Positions 22,310 to 34,285 are shown, counted from the first letter of the stretch. The stretch is DNA of 64,000 bases from Gigaspora margarita (GCA_009809945.1 WTPW01000792.1:196839-260838), one strand, 5' to 3'. Program-made: numbers and translations. Notes: generated by a model not told the origin, from the sequence alone.

Positions 22310-24535
22310 TAGTGTTCTGACCTATCACAAAAATCACAACCTGGATCACACATGAGTGGGTCACCTGGGTTACTCAGGTGAACACTAGGTAATAAAAAAA
22401 TTCGCTACGGGTCATTCACGAGTGGGTCACCTGGGTGACCTGGGTAAATAGTAGGTAATAAAAAATTTGATATGGGTTACTTGCGGGTGGGTGACCCACA
22501 GATTGGCCTATGGGTAATCTGCAGGTTAACCCACAAGTGACCCACCGATTGCTCACGGGTAAGGTTGTTGGTGCAGGGCACTTGGCGACGCCAATGGTGC
22601 ACCATATTGGTGCATGCCAGTATAAACATAGTGCAGAAGTAGCGAGCCAATTATATTTATTTTTTTATTATTGATTAGCATAAAAGGTTTGTATTAACAC
22701 TAATATTACTTTATTGAGTTCCAAAAGAGCCCAGAAGCTAACCATATTAAGGTTTTGCGAATACTATAATCCTGCTAACTTGTATACCCTCTATGATTTA
22801 TACTCAGATACTATATATTGTATACTTCGCAAAAAAAATACCTGGGGATATTTATATATGCAAATACATATGTACTATATATAGCAGTTAAACAATGCAT
22901 TCAGTACCCCGAATACAGGTGCTACATAGTCAATGTAAATACTAGCAGTTTATATAAATAACACACTATGTAGTACACAAGGTATTATATAGTACGTAGC
23001 ATTCATATTCATACACATCTACTTACTTTCTCTTTGAGATCTAATCTTAACTATGTCTTTGTTTACTTATATTATTGTAGCATAAATATGTACTATTTAT
23101 TCTCATTCACCAGCTATAGTTGTTAAAAGCAAATTAAGTTAATAACGATAAAAAAGTATTAATATTTCAAATAAATTCAAATTCTTAGCTGATAATTTCA
23201 TTTTGTTCTTCCTTTTTATGCTATGTAAGGCTGTTTGAGGTTAATTTGTCAGTTAACATCACTTTCTAGAACTCTCGGAAGAGGGGAAGGGGACAAATAA
23301 AACAAATATATAAAATAAACAAACTAATTTTAATATAATAAATCAATTATAATGAATTGACTTCAAGTTAAATTTAGTCTAGAGATTTTAGTTGAGTTGC
23401 TAATTAGGTCAGATAAATTTGATTCAATAGTTAATATTGCATTCTTCTTATAAAAGAGAGGAGCAAAAATAAATAAATAAATATTTATTTATTTATATGA
23501 TACATTCATCTGAGAAAAAGAGAAGTGCATACAATCTTTATAACCAAAATTCTCATGATCTAATGATATCTGCATCATTTTAAAATATGTATGCAGTGAT
23601 CACAGATCAGAATTTTGAGTTTACTAATTCTCCAAGTTCTTATAGGTCAAAATTTGCCCTCATTGAATGAAATAAATTACTGATTGGGATGGCTTAAAAA
23701 AAAGTATTGATTCGATTAATTGGTTTGTAATTGTTATTTTTGTAAAATTTAAATATTTATTTAAATATATTTCTTACTCATTAATGCTAGTTCTCTAGCT
23801 CTTCACAATCAAATAAGAAAGCTCTTTTTTCGATATGAAAATAATTAAACATAAGGGCCTAATTTTGAAAATTTTATAGTTAAAGGCCCAAGTTTATTGC
23901 AATTAATTAAATTGCAACTTTTAACTTTTATAATTATATAAATGTAATTTCTTTTAATGACTAAATATATTATTTTTAATCAATATTGCATTTATTCTCT
24001 ATTTGTTAACTTTCTCTATAGTAAAAATAAGTTTTTGTAACTCTAAATATCTTTGATTAATGTATAGTAATATTCACAAAATATAGCTCTCGTTTCATAG
24101 CTAATTTTGGTACAGAATAAACTTATTAGTTTAGAACCGAATGAACTTTATATATTGGTAAATATCATGCTTAACCTAGTCAAATTTATCTTGGTTAATG
24201 ACAAGCTTTATCGATTAATTAGAAATATTTTTGCTAATTAAAATTTAATATTTGACATATTTTAGAACACCTAATAAATAAATACCAATATGAATTGGTT
24301 AAAAGTAGACAATACTGTATAATATAATGGTGCATCTAATGGCACGCCATGCACCAAAAAGTTTTATTGGTGCACCAGTAGCATGCTATTAGGATTATAA
24401 CTGCACTAACAACTCTACCCACAGGTGACCCACGGATAACCTGCAGGTTGACTACTCAGATGGGCCATAATTCAACCTGGGTCACCCGCCTACTCACGGG
24501 TAACCCAGCTGATACTAACCCAGGTCAGAACACTA
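22310..24535. mobile_element. hAT-like element, 2.2 kb, carrying another hAT-like element
   Basis: Ends are TAGTGTTCTGACCT and its inverse AGGTCAGAACACTA. The flanks AAAAAAAC (22302-22309) and CAAAAAGC (24536-24543) agree at 6 of 8. Subterminal zones are crowded with GGGTCACCTGGGT and GTGACCCAC words in both orientations, like the hAT-like elements at 18306 and 36572. Its centre is occupied by the nested element at 22560-24417, so its own length is only about 360 bp. No transposase. Confidence 0.75.
22560..24417. mobile_element. Nested hAT-like element, 1.86 kb
   Basis: Ends are TAAGGTTGTTGGTGCAGG on the left and the inverse of TAGAGTTGTTAGTGCAG on the right. The flanks CTCACGGG (22552-22559) and CCCACAGG (24418-24425) match at 6 of 8, and both differences are transitions. 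Subterminal GGTGCAYCA words occur at both ends (22590-22620 and 24330-24380). The interior is AT-rich with no recognisable gene. Confidence 0.7.
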
Positions 24536-25035
24536 CAAAAAGCTCCAAAATATCTTTAACCAGAAAATAAGCTACCCTATAATCGACAATAGTCACTACA
24601 TAGAAAGTCCAAATTTTTTTATATAAATCGATTAAAGTTGCTTAAGTAAACTTATTTAGAAGATTAAAATACACATAATTTGAGATTTTTGTCAAGATTG
24701 GAAAACTTTTTATTATTTGACTTTTGAATTTTACATTCGGTGAAAAAATTAAAATTTTTTAAAAAATATATTTGATGAAATTAAAAATTAAAAGTTAAAT
24801 AATAATAAGTTCTCCAATATTGACAAAAATTTTAGAGTAAGTGTAAGTGTATTTTGACTTTCCAAATAAATTTACTTAAGTAATATTAATGATTAACATA
24901 GTAAAATTTGGACTTTACTATGTAGCAACTTTCTGCGATTGGCCAAAAATCGATTTTACCCAAAAATAAGCTAACTCTGATTTTTTGTATAATATTTGCC
25001 CAAAAAAGATAGCTTATTTTTAGGAAATATGGATA

Positions 25036-25242
25036 CAACATTAGCTCTACTATTAGTATTTTTTTTATTAATTGCTTTTTAGTTTTTTTTTGGCTAGTAT
25101 TATTTTTCACTATTTCTCTTTTCTTGGTTTTTGATAATAGTTTTGATGCTTTTCATCATTGGCATACATTGCTAGTATTGTTAGTTGGTATTGTCATTTG
25201 GTTGCTTTGGTGTTGTTATAGAATAAATTGCTTGACCAAAGC
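25036..25242. other. T-rich stretch, nothing recognised
   Basis: A reading frame from 25124 runs from here into the octamer array, but its N-terminal part is a generic hydrophobic stretch with no domain. I do not support it as a gene. Confidence 0.4.
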
Positions 25243-25425
25243 GCAGTTTTACAGTTTTACAGTTTTACAGTTTTATAGTTTTATAGTTTTACAGTTTTAC
25301 AGTTTTACAGTTTTACAGTTTTACAGTTTTACAATTTTACAGTTTTACAGTTTTATAGTTTTACAGTTTTATAGTTTTATAGTTTTATAGTTTTACAGTT
25401 TTATCATTTTATAGTTTTATTATTA
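25243..25425. repeat. TTTTACAG octamer microsatellite, about 22 copies
   Basis: Uninterrupted 8-base units TTTTACAG and TTTTATAG, with a few variants (TTTTACAA, TTTTATCA). Because 8 x 3 = 24, any open frame becomes an eight-residue peptide repeat of the QFYSFTVL type, which explains the open frame here. The following 25426-25850 holds nothing I can assign. Confidence 0.92.
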
Positions 25426-25854
25426 TATTATTTTTAGTATTTTATTAGCTTCTCAAAATGTATATAAACCCTAGCTTTCTTCCTTTCTACACATTAGATT
25501 CAGATTCCTCTTCTCCTCTTCTAATGACTACAACTAAATATTCTCTTTGAATTATATCATATTGTTATGAATAAAATATATCTTATTCCAATAATATTTT
25601 GCTCTTTGATAAATATAAATACTGAACTGCTCTAGTGAAATAATATTCCACTTGCACACCGCTTCACATTTTCTCTAATCTTATCACCAAAATTTGTATG
25701 CGGATTACTATTAATTTTTATCAGTTATTGGCTAGTAATCGATTAAAATCCCCCTAATGAAGACTATCGATTAAGTTAGTAATCGATAATAATTAGTAAT
25801 AATCAATAGTAATCAGATTAAAATCATGAATAATAATTCAATCAATACTATTAT

Positions 25855-27740
25855 ACTTTATACTTATTTTGAACAGCTTTACAGGTTTTCGCATATTTTT
25901 ACAAGGTTTCGCATTTTAATATAAAATTTTATATTTTTATTATTTATTATTATTATTATACAGGTTTTTGCATATTTTCACAACATTTCGCATTTTAATA
26001 TAAAATTTTATATTTTTTTATTTATTATTATTATTATACATTATATTTTAAATTAAATATATTTTATTTATTATATATTATTATACATTCTTTACAACAA
26101 AAAAAATAAAACTAAAATCTAAAAAAATGAAAACAAAAATAGAAATATTTTAAATTACTTTCACACTTTGTCATATAATACTAGCTCTATATACTTATTT
26201 TCCTCATTCCGCAGTTAGCTATTATTTCTCTTCTTTGTTTTAACTATTATATTCACTTATATTCACTACTTTCGAAAAATAGTAGAGAAGTAAAAAAATA
26301 ACAAAAAAAATGAAAACAAAAAAATAGTAATATTGTAAACTACTTTTGCTCTTCATCGCATAATACTAGCTCTACAGACTTATATTCACTTATATTCGCT
26401 TATATTCACTATATCCTAAAAAGTGTAGAGAAGTAAAAAAATAACAAAAAAAATGAAAATGAAAAATAGTAATAATTTAAACTACTTTCGCTTTTTGTCG
26501 CATAATACCAGATACACTTATTTTTCTCACCCTTAGTTAGCTATTATTTCTCTTCGCTCATATTCGCTACTTTCTAAAAATAGTAGAAAAGTAAAAAAAA
26601 CTATTTTTCAGAAGTGTAAGAGTTTTTGAAATTGTTAGAGAATCTAATAGGTTCTTGCAAAGTGGCAGAGAAGTTAGAGTTGGTGTTCTTGTAAAGTGCT
26701 AGAAAGTCAGGTTGTTTTTTGCAAAGGTCTGAAGAAAGTCAGGAATAAGTAAAGTAAAATAAAAGTAAAAAAATAAGCAAAAAAAAAAAAATGACTAAAA
26801 AACAAAATATGCAAGCAAACTTAATAAAAAAAAATAAATGAAGCCCCAAATCTTTATTTTTCTGAAGTAAGAGTTCAAATTCAGAAATTGTCGAAATGTA
26901 GTTGTGTTTTGTAAAGTGCTAGGTTAACTTGTAAATACTTGCGAATACTTGCACCTAACTAAATTATTTCTCAAAGAAGCGTGTTCTTACAAAGTACTGG
27001 AATAAAATAAATTAATAAAAAAAAACAAAAAAACAAAAACAAAAAGTATCAAACAAGAAAATAAATATGCAAAAACTTGCAAAAACTTGCTCTTAACTAA
27101 ATCATTTCTCTAAAGAAACATTCTTGAAGATTTAGAAGAGTTCTTGCAAAGTGTCAGAAGTTTGAGTTGGCTTGTGAAGTCATATTGATGTACTTGCATA
27201 GTGCCAAAAGTTGTTAGTTTTCTTGCAAAGGGCTGGTGTTCTTGTAAAGTGCCAAATAAAATAAAAAAATTAAAAAACAAACAAAACAAAACAAAATCAA
27301 AAAAAAAACAAAACAAAAATAAAAAAAAAACAAAATGAAACAAAAAAAAAACAATGTAAAAGATCTAATTTATAAACAAAAGATCTAATCTGATCATGTA
27401 ATACAAAAAACATTTCACAAATATAATCCAATGCGCACTTGGTATGATGCAGGTTACAGATCGCTTGGTTTCACAATTCTAAAATTTTTTTGAAATATTT
27501 CAAACCATTTCGAAACTACTACTGTAATTTAAAAAATAAAAAACAAAATATGATGGGTAGCACTTCACGCTATAATAAATACAATAACTATCAATTAGCA
27601 GATGTATAACGATTTATATTTTAATTATAATATTTATTGATTATAGATAAATATCGATTTATAACAAGTTAATCAATATATAACATTTAATTTTAATCGA
27701 TATAAAATGATTATGCATTATATATCAATATATAGCTACT
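25855..27740 (-). repeat. T-rich macro-repeat, inverted copy
   Basis: On the minus strand this region matches, in order, parts of the plus-strand macro-repeat at 32240-41450. The shared parts are the ACCAAGC...GATCTGTAGCCT-like leader (27520-27390), a long T tract, CTTTGCAAGAACACC phrases (27240-26600), three ~155-bp tandem units with GTTAGCTATTATTTCTC on the plus strand (26170, 26340, 26500), and two 88-bp units (25870-26040) with GGTTTTCGCATATTTT. Minus-strand frames such as 27110-27343 are low complexity. No gene. Confidence 0.6.
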
Positions 27741-27849
27741 TAAAATATTTTGTGATGCTTTACAAGATCCCTGTCACTATGTGTTGTGTTGCAAGTACTA
27801 TATAGAAGGCTATAGTCACTTGTAACAGTGTTATTATTTTAGTATCATA

Positions 27850-28600
27850 TAGTTAGAATGCATTTTGCTTAAGCTTTTTTTTTTAGTTTATAATATTTTA
27901 CTTTTTATATGTTTTGATTTCTTTTAGTGTCACATTACTGTTTTTGGTGCTTTCAACTTTCTTGGTCATCATTTTTGTGGCACTTGTAGTGCTTTATTTA
28001 CGCTAATTGCATTTTTTTCTGTACTAATGGTTAGTATAATTAGTATAAGGTTAGTGGTTAAATTGTTGGTTAGAGTATAATTAGAATGCATTTTACTTTT
28101 GAGCATTTTTTTTTTAGTTCATAGCATTTTACTTTTTGTACATTTTGTATTTTTTGGTACCACTTTGTTGTTTTTTGGTGCCTTTAATTTTCTTGATTAT
28201 CATTTATTGGTGGCACTTAGTAGTGCTTCATTTATGCCAATTGTATTGCCTGCTATGCCATTAGTGAGTAGGATTAATATAGGGTTAGTAGTTAGATTGT
28301 TAGTTAGAGTATAGTTAGAATGCATTGTGCTTCATTTGTGCTAATTGTATTGCTTGCTGTGCTATTAGTTAGTAGGATTGGTATAAAGTTAATGGTTAGA
28401 TTATTAATTAGAGTATAGTTAGAATGCATTTTACTTTAAGTATTTTTATCATTTGCGACATTTCATGTTTTGCTTTTTTAGTGCTATATTATCAGATTTT
28501 ACTTTGTAGTACTTCATTTATGCCAATTGTATTGCCTTCTATACTGTTAGTGAGTAGAATTAATATAGGATTAGTGATTAGAATATAGTTTAAATAGTTA
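27850..28600. repeat. Tandem repeat of ~230 bp, about 3.5 copies
   Basis: Units start with AGTTAGAATGCATTTT near 27851, 28076, 28313 and 28426. The third copy is shortened. They share TGGCACTTAGTAGTGCTTCA, ATGCCAATTGTATTGCC and GGATTAATATAGGGTTAG. The frame at 28099-28314 spans one unit and is not conserved as a frame in the others, so it is not a gene. Confidence 0.75.
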
Positions 28601-28935
28601 GAATAAGAATGTTTTTATAAAGTTGTATTATTTGATTGAGTATTATATTATTAAGCAAAGTGGAGGCAATAGCTATAGTATAGCATTATATTATTTCTTA
28701 GAATACATTTTACTTTTAGAGCATTTTTTTTATTGTTCATGATTGTCATAGTTAAAAAACCAAGATTACTAGTATTGCTTTAATTTTTGTAGCTTGAATA
28801 AAGTTGTGAAATTTATAAGATTATCATTCGATTGCTAGATAAATTTGTATCTATAAATTTTACAAATTTCTGAGTAGGATAATTAATATAATAAAATGGT
28901 TCAAATCACATTAAGAGACCTACTTGAGAATATCT

Positions 28936-29114
28936 AGGACCCCGAAATATACATAGATAGATCAGGTATGAGTTTGCTTATTTTTGAGGTTTTTTATGCA
29001 GATCTTTTCTATTTATAGTAATTTTTTGCTTATTTTTGAAGTTTTTCTGCAGATCTTTCCTTTTTTAGTAACTCTATAATTAACCTGACCTATCTATGTA
29101 TATTTCGGGGTCCT
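28936..29114. mobile_element. AGGACCCC MITE, 179 bp, exact 8-bp TSD (copy 1)
   Basis: Inverted ends AGGACCCCGAAATATACATA run about 35 bp. GAATATCT is repeated exactly at 28928-28935 and 29115-29122. The interior has two direct GCTTATTTTTGAGGTTTTT-like phrases and no coding potential. It is very similar to the copies at 31697 and 44099, which implies recent spread relative to the decayed surroundings. Confidence 0.92.
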
Positions 29115-29187
29115 GAATATCTAGTCTTAACCCTATTTAGTATTAGATAACCAGTATTGATTTTTAATTTGCTTGACCAGCTTATTG

Positions 29188-29398
29188 TAGCATTATGCTT
29201 AACCAGGTTTTGAACTTTCAAACATGTTCAAAACTTTCAAACCAGACTTAAACTGAACCCAAACCAAGCCAAAAGTTTAATATTCAAACCAGACTAAACT
29301 GAGTTTTAAAATAGTTCAAGTCTGAGTCTGGTTCAAATTTCAAACTAGACTCAAACTTGTCTAAAGTCTGGTCTCAGTTTGGGTTCATCAGAGCTCTA
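29188..29398. repeat. AACTCAAAC-type repeats, GAGCTCTA end
   Basis: Dense AAACTTTCAAACCAGACT and inverse words. On the minus strand the right edge reads TAGAGCTCTGATGAACCC, and a weakly similar TAGCATTATGCTTAACC lies at the left. This could be a decayed, short hAT-like element, but the flanks give no convincing duplication. Confidence 0.4.
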
Positions 29399-29404
29399 CT
29401 ATTA

Positions 29405-30753
29405 GAAAGCTTCTAGAAATCAGCTGATTTTTGTTTACTATGAGCCTACTCCTACTCATTACACCTGATACCCAATTAGCCAATCAGATTTCATAATTAT
29501 TAAAAAGTTAGATATAATATTTAATAGTAAATAGCTTTTGATCTACTAGACAAAATTTGATGATTTAACTACCAAAATAATCCTCTCAATAAGAGGATTC
29601 TAGCAAGCCCAAAATTGTTAAAATATAATCACAGGATCCTAAAAATGGAATGAATTTTTATTACTAAAATAGTTTATAAATATATAATAAATTATAGAAC
29701 TTTTATAGTGACACAAATTTATTCTGATTACAGGATTCTGCGATTAAATTTTCAGAGAAATGCATAAATCATGTAATTATAGTTTACATAGGTTATACAC
29801 CCTAGTAATAAGACTATTGACTAATCAAATTTTAATATTTAAAAAAACTCAAAAACAGTTTTAATCTAAAAATAAGCTAAACATGATCGACAACAGTTAC
29901 TACATAGTAAAGCAATATTTTACTATGTGAATTGATTAAAGTTTCTTAATTAAATTTTTTAATAGATCAAAATACACTTATTCTAAGATTTTTATCAGTA
30001 TTGAAGAATTGTTTATTATTTGACTTTTGATTTTTATGTTTGATTAAAAAATTAAAAATTTTAAAAAAATATATTTGATGAATTCAAAAATTAAAAGTTA
30101 AATAATAAAAACTTCTTCAATTTGGATAAAAATTTCAAAGTATGTGTGTTTTGATCACCCAAATAAGTTTACTTGAGCAAAAATAATCGATTTATATAGT
30201 AAAATTTGGACTTTACTATATAATAACTACTTGCAATCGCTAAAAACAATTTTTACTCTAATATATTTAACAAAATTATTTATAGTTTTTAAGCAATTTC
30301 ACAAGAACTACTAATCTGATTTGCTGAAATTTTAATATGATATAGATCAATCTTATATCTATCTACAGTACATTAAAAATTTTAGCTCATTGGATAAATA
30401 GTTATTGAGAATTCAAATTCGAATTTTATAATTTCATTATAATAAAAATACTATTAGTATTTATACTATATATATATATAGGATATGATAAAATGGGGGA
30501 CCCTTACTTCTCTAATAATTTTGGGCTTCTAGAATCCTCTTATTGAGAGGATCATTTTGGTAGTTAAATTATCAAATTTGGTCCAGTAGATCACAAGTTA
30601 TTAATTATTAAATATTATTAATAAATCTATAATTTTGGTCAAAAATAATTTTGTAACTTTGATCAGAATTATGAAATTTGGGCTGGAATTACATCTGATA
30701 CTTTAGCTGACCCACTCACACATCCAGAAAACAGTTGATTTCTGGAAGCTCCC
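29405..30753. mobile_element. Long-TIR element, 1.35 kb, possible MULE
   Basis: Ends are GAAAGCTTCTAGAAATCAGC on the left and the inverse of GGGAGCTTCCAGAAATCAAC. Further in, arms with ACTACCAAAATAATCCTCTC and its inverse (29570-29600 and 30535-30580) make a second palindrome that is also found in the element at 54821-55610. Nine-base flanks (29396-29404 and 30754-30762) agree at 6 of 9, compatible with a decayed Mutator-like duplication. The centre contains a copy of the right half of the TA element at 22242. Confidence 0.55.
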
Positions 30754-30849
30754 TTACTACTTAATTTAATATAAATAGTGGCTTTAATTTGTAATACAGA
30801 TAAATTGCTATAAACTAATTTAAAAATTAAAAAAGTATAATATTTTTAA

Positions 30850-31496
30850 TTGATGATCCGCCAGTCATCGGGTGCATGATCATAGTGTAACGTGACACAG
30901 ATCACTATGTAAATTACTATATATGTGAATGCTACGATGCCCCAAGGAAAAATAATTTTTTTACTAAGTTAATCGACCTTGTCGATTAATTGAAAGTTGT
31001 AGAGCTCGTCTTTGCGGTTCTAATGGTAGTTAAATAATCCAAATCGGCCCAGTGGAAGCCAAGATATCTTTAAAAAACGTGTTAACGCCTATATAAAATC
31101 TCTATGTAAACAATAGATTGCATGAATATCAATAGTTTTTCCGGCAAAAATCTCCTGGATAAAAACCGCACACTCAGTATGTCATCCTGGTCGGCCTTCC
31201 CCTCATGGCGAAGACCAGTTAATTCCCACGGCGGTTTTTTTTCACAGATTTTATATAGGCGTTGACACGTTTTTTAAAGATATCTTGGCTTCCACTGGGC
31301 CGATTTGGATGATTTAACTACCATTAGAACCGCAAAGATGAGCTCTACAACTTTCAATTAGTCGACAAGGTCGATTAACTTAGTAAAAAATTATTTTTCC
31401 TTGGGGCATCGTAGCATTCACATATATAGTAATTTACATAGTGATCTGCGTCACGTTACACTATGATCATGCACCCGATGACTGGCGGATCATCAA
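30850..31496. mobile_element. Long-TIR element flanked by TTAA, 647 bp
   Basis: The two arms are nearly identical inverted copies of about 250 bp. They begin TTGATGATCCGCCAGTCATC and end near CTATATAAAATCT. A ~135-bp unique spacer (31111-31246) lies between them. TTAA lies directly outside both ends (30846-30849 and 31497-31500). The inner arm sequence is shared with the palindrome array at 11405-12760 and with the element at 43784. No coding sequence. The TTAA target recalls piggyBac-type elements, but the termini are not the usual CCC, so the superfamily is open. Confidence 0.8.
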
Positions 31497-31696
31497 TTAA
31501 GAGAATAATAAACCTATTTAATATCAAAGAATTAGTTCAAATAAAATAAACAAAGATAATATTATCTATAATTCTTATTATTTCTTGTTGATTTTATTAA
31601 CTTTATATTTATGTTCTATTTTAGATATAATTGCTACAAGCCAATAATATTTATTACAAGAAATTAATAATTTATCACAAGTCAAACAATTGAATC

Positions 31697-31876
31697 AGGA
31701 CCCCGAAATATACATAGAAAGGTCAGGTATGAGTTTGCTTATTTTTGAGGTTTTTTATGCAGATCCTTTCTATTTATAGTAATTTTTTGCTTATTTTTAA
31801 AGTTTTTTCTGCAAATCTTTCCTTTTTTAGTAACCCTATAATTAACCTGACCTATCTATGTATATTTCGGGGTCCT
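31697..31876. mobile_element. AGGACCCC MITE, 180 bp, exact 8-bp TSD (copy 2)
   Basis: Same inverted ends and interior as the copy at 28936. ATTGAATC is duplicated exactly (31689-31696 and 31877-31884). A reading frame at 31745-31984 crosses the MITE boundary and is spurious. The flanking DNA up to 32240 is AT-rich and unassigned. Confidence 0.92.
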
Positions 31877-32845
31877 ATTGAATCTAAAAGTTTTAGTAGC
31901 TTTAATTTTTTTAAATTTGCATTTTGTAATTTGACAGATGATTTGTTAATATTTAACTCTATATACTCTAATTTTGTATTATAAAAGTTATATAAATTAA
32001 TTAAAGACTCAATATTACTATTAATATTATAAGCTAGAGCTTTAAGTTATTTGTTTTTTGGTGTTTTAAATTAGATTAAAGGTTTATTTTTTCAAATTTG
32101 AACTTGATTTTTTTGATTATTAATTTGTCTATTTTCTAGATATTCAAGATCAAATCTTATCAATACAAATTTAGGAAAGTTGGTTATTATTATTGGATAA
32201 GTTCTATTTATAACATTATATTAATAAATATATATATACTGTCATCAGGAAATTTTTTAAACAGATATTGATCAATATATAACAGTTAATCATTTTATAG
32301 TAATAAAAAAATAATATTATATATTGATTAATTGGTTAAAATCGATATATATCTATAATTGATAATCTATTATTTTTAATATAAATCATTATATATCTAT
32401 AAATCAATTATAATAATAATTATTTGAATTAATGTATACTGATTAATAGATCTTTAATGATTACATTGTCTAGACATTGTTTTATGACTACTATTTAGCT
32501 TTATGTGTTATGATCTATCAAAAAATTTATATGTGTGAAATATTTGAAAAACCTTGTAAACTACAAGATAAGTAAAATATATTTCAAAATATTTTAGGTC
32601 TAATATTTTTGAAATATTTCGAATTCTTTCAAAATATTTTAGATTAGGGAAACCAAGCTGGATTAGTAGATCTGTAGCCTAGATTATACTAAGGGCATGT
32701 TTGACTAATATTTTTAAAATGTTTTCAAATATTTTGATGATCATAGTACAAGATCAGATTAGATCTTTGTTTATTTTTTTTGTTTATAATTTAGATTTTC
32801 TATCAATGTTTTATTTTTTTCATTTTCATTTTGTTTTTTTTTTTT

Positions 32846-33338
32846 NNNNNNNNNNNNNNNNNNNNNNNNNNNNNNNNNNNNNNNNNNNNNNNNNNNNNNN
32901 NNNNNNNNNNNNNNNNNNNNNNNNNNNNNNNNNNNNNNNNNNNNNNNNNNNNNNNNNNNNNNNNNNNNNNNNNNNNNNNNNNNNNNNNNNNNNNNNNNNN
33001 NNNNNNNNNNNNNNNNNNNNNNNNNNNNNNNNNNNNNNNNNNNNNNNNNNNNNNNNNNNNNNNNNNNNNNNNNNNNNNNNNNNNNNNNNNNNNNNNNNNN
33101 NNNNNNNNNNNNNNNNNNNNNNNNNNNNNNNNNNNNNNNNNNNNNNNNNNNNNNNNNNNNNNNNNNNNNNNNNNNNNNNNNNNNNNNNNNNNNNNNNNNN
33201 NNNNNNNNNNNNNNNNNNNNNNNNNNNNNNNNNNNNNNNNNNNNNNNNNNNNNNNNNNNNNNNNNNNNNNNNNNNNNNNNNNNNNNNNNNNNNNNNNNNN
33301 NNNNNNNNNNNNNNNNNNNNNNNNNNNNNNNNNNNNNN
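32846..33338. other. Assembly gap of 493 N
   Basis: The gap follows a run of T and is followed by T-rich sequence, so it marks an unresolved T tract in macro-repeat copy A. Translated frames crossing it (32701-33513) are artefacts. Single N bases also occur at 35783 and 53134. Confidence 0.98.
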
Positions 33339-33749
33339 TTTATTTTTTTTTATTTATTCTAGCACTTTGCAAAAACCTTTAACAATTTCTAAATTGCAAG
33401 AACACGAACTCTTACTTCAGAAAAATGGAAATTTGAAGCTTCATTATTTTTTATTTAGTTTGCTTACATTTTTGTTTTTTGTTCGTTTTTCTTTTTTTTT
33501 ACTTATTTTTTAAATTTATTTTATTTTATTTATTTCTGACTTTTTTTGGAACTTTGCAAGAAAACAACCTAACTTTTCTATCACTTTACAAAAACACTAA
33601 CTCTAACTTCTCTTGCACTTTGCAAGAAGTAGTGAATATAAGCAAATAACAAAAAAAAATAAGAGCTAACTGCGAGATGAAAAAAATAAGTATGTTGGAC
33701 TAGTATTTTTATAGAATTAGATGTGATGAAGTACAAACGTAGTTTAAAA

Positions 33750-33940
33750 TACAGTTGAACCTTCCAAAACTGATTCTGCCAAATTCGATAACCTGCCAAA
33801 TCTGATAAATAATTAATCTACCTAGTCCGTTTCTATTATATGAATCTATATTGTTTATAATGATTTCAAATCTGATAACCTCTCAATACTGATACAAAAC
33901 CTGTCCACTATGCATACCAGTTTGGGAAGGTTCAACTGTA
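33750..33940. mobile_element. Pogo/Tc1-like MITE, CAGTTGAACCTTCC ends, 191 bp
   Basis: Ends are TACAGTTGAACCTTCCAAAA and the inverse of TACAGTTGAACCTTCCCAAA, about 23 bp, with TA on each side. CAGTTGAACCT-type ends with a TA target are well known from pogo-like Tc1/mariner elements. The interior repeats the word AAATCTGATAACCT. The related macro-repeat copy at 39615-39640 lacks this insert. No coding sequence. Confidence 0.75.
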
Positions 33941-34051
33941 TTACTATTTTTTTATTTTTATTTTTTTCATTAATTTTTTTTTGGTTTCATTTTTTTTGGT
34001 TTTATTTTTTTTTTGTTGATTTTTTTATAATAATATATATTAAAATATGTA

Positions 34052-34276
34052 GGCCATTTCTATTTTGACCCGGGTTAAAGTGACCCCCCTCTTAGATTTA
34101 GGGTTAGTGTAAGCCGGAATTATATTAATAATAACCAGAATTATGTTCATGCTAGCTAGAAGGTTTGTTAATATAAAATACAGCTATTATTAACATAATT
34201 CAACATAATTCCAGCTCACACTAACCCTAAATTCTAAGAGAGGGTTACTTTAACCCGGGTCAAAATAGAATTTCCC
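34052..34276. mobile_element. MULE-like MITE, 225 bp, exact 9-bp TSD
   Basis: AAATATGTA is repeated exactly on both sides (34043-34051 and 34277-34285). The long inverted ends read GGCCATTTCTATTTTGACCC and, inverted, GGGAAATTCTATTTTGACCC. The arms run about 85 bp each, through GGGTTAAAGTGACCC and TTTAGGGTTAGTGT. A 9-bp duplication with G-rich long TIRs points to the Mutator superfamily. No coding sequence. Confidence 0.85.
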
Positions 34277-34285
34277 AAATATGTA

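Larger units (their letters stand above)
22242..25035. mobile_element. TA-type element split by a hAT-like insertion
   Basis: The left end (TACTGTATTTTTTCCAAAAT) and right end (inverse of TATCCATATTTCCTAAAAAT) share AAAATAAGCTA with the MITE at 13847. Without the insertion at 22310-24535 it would be about 560 bp. Its right part (24555-24930, with GATCGACAATAGTCACTACATAG-like sequence) is also found at 29870-30240. The right limit is approximate because the terminal bases have drifted. Confidence 0.6.

Noticed and set aside
25124..25390. 88-codon hydrophobic frame
   Set aside because: More than half of it is the translation of the TTTTACAG octamer array.
32701..33513. 270-codon frame
   Set aside because: Most residues are unknown because it spans the 493-N gap, and the rest is T-rich low complexity.
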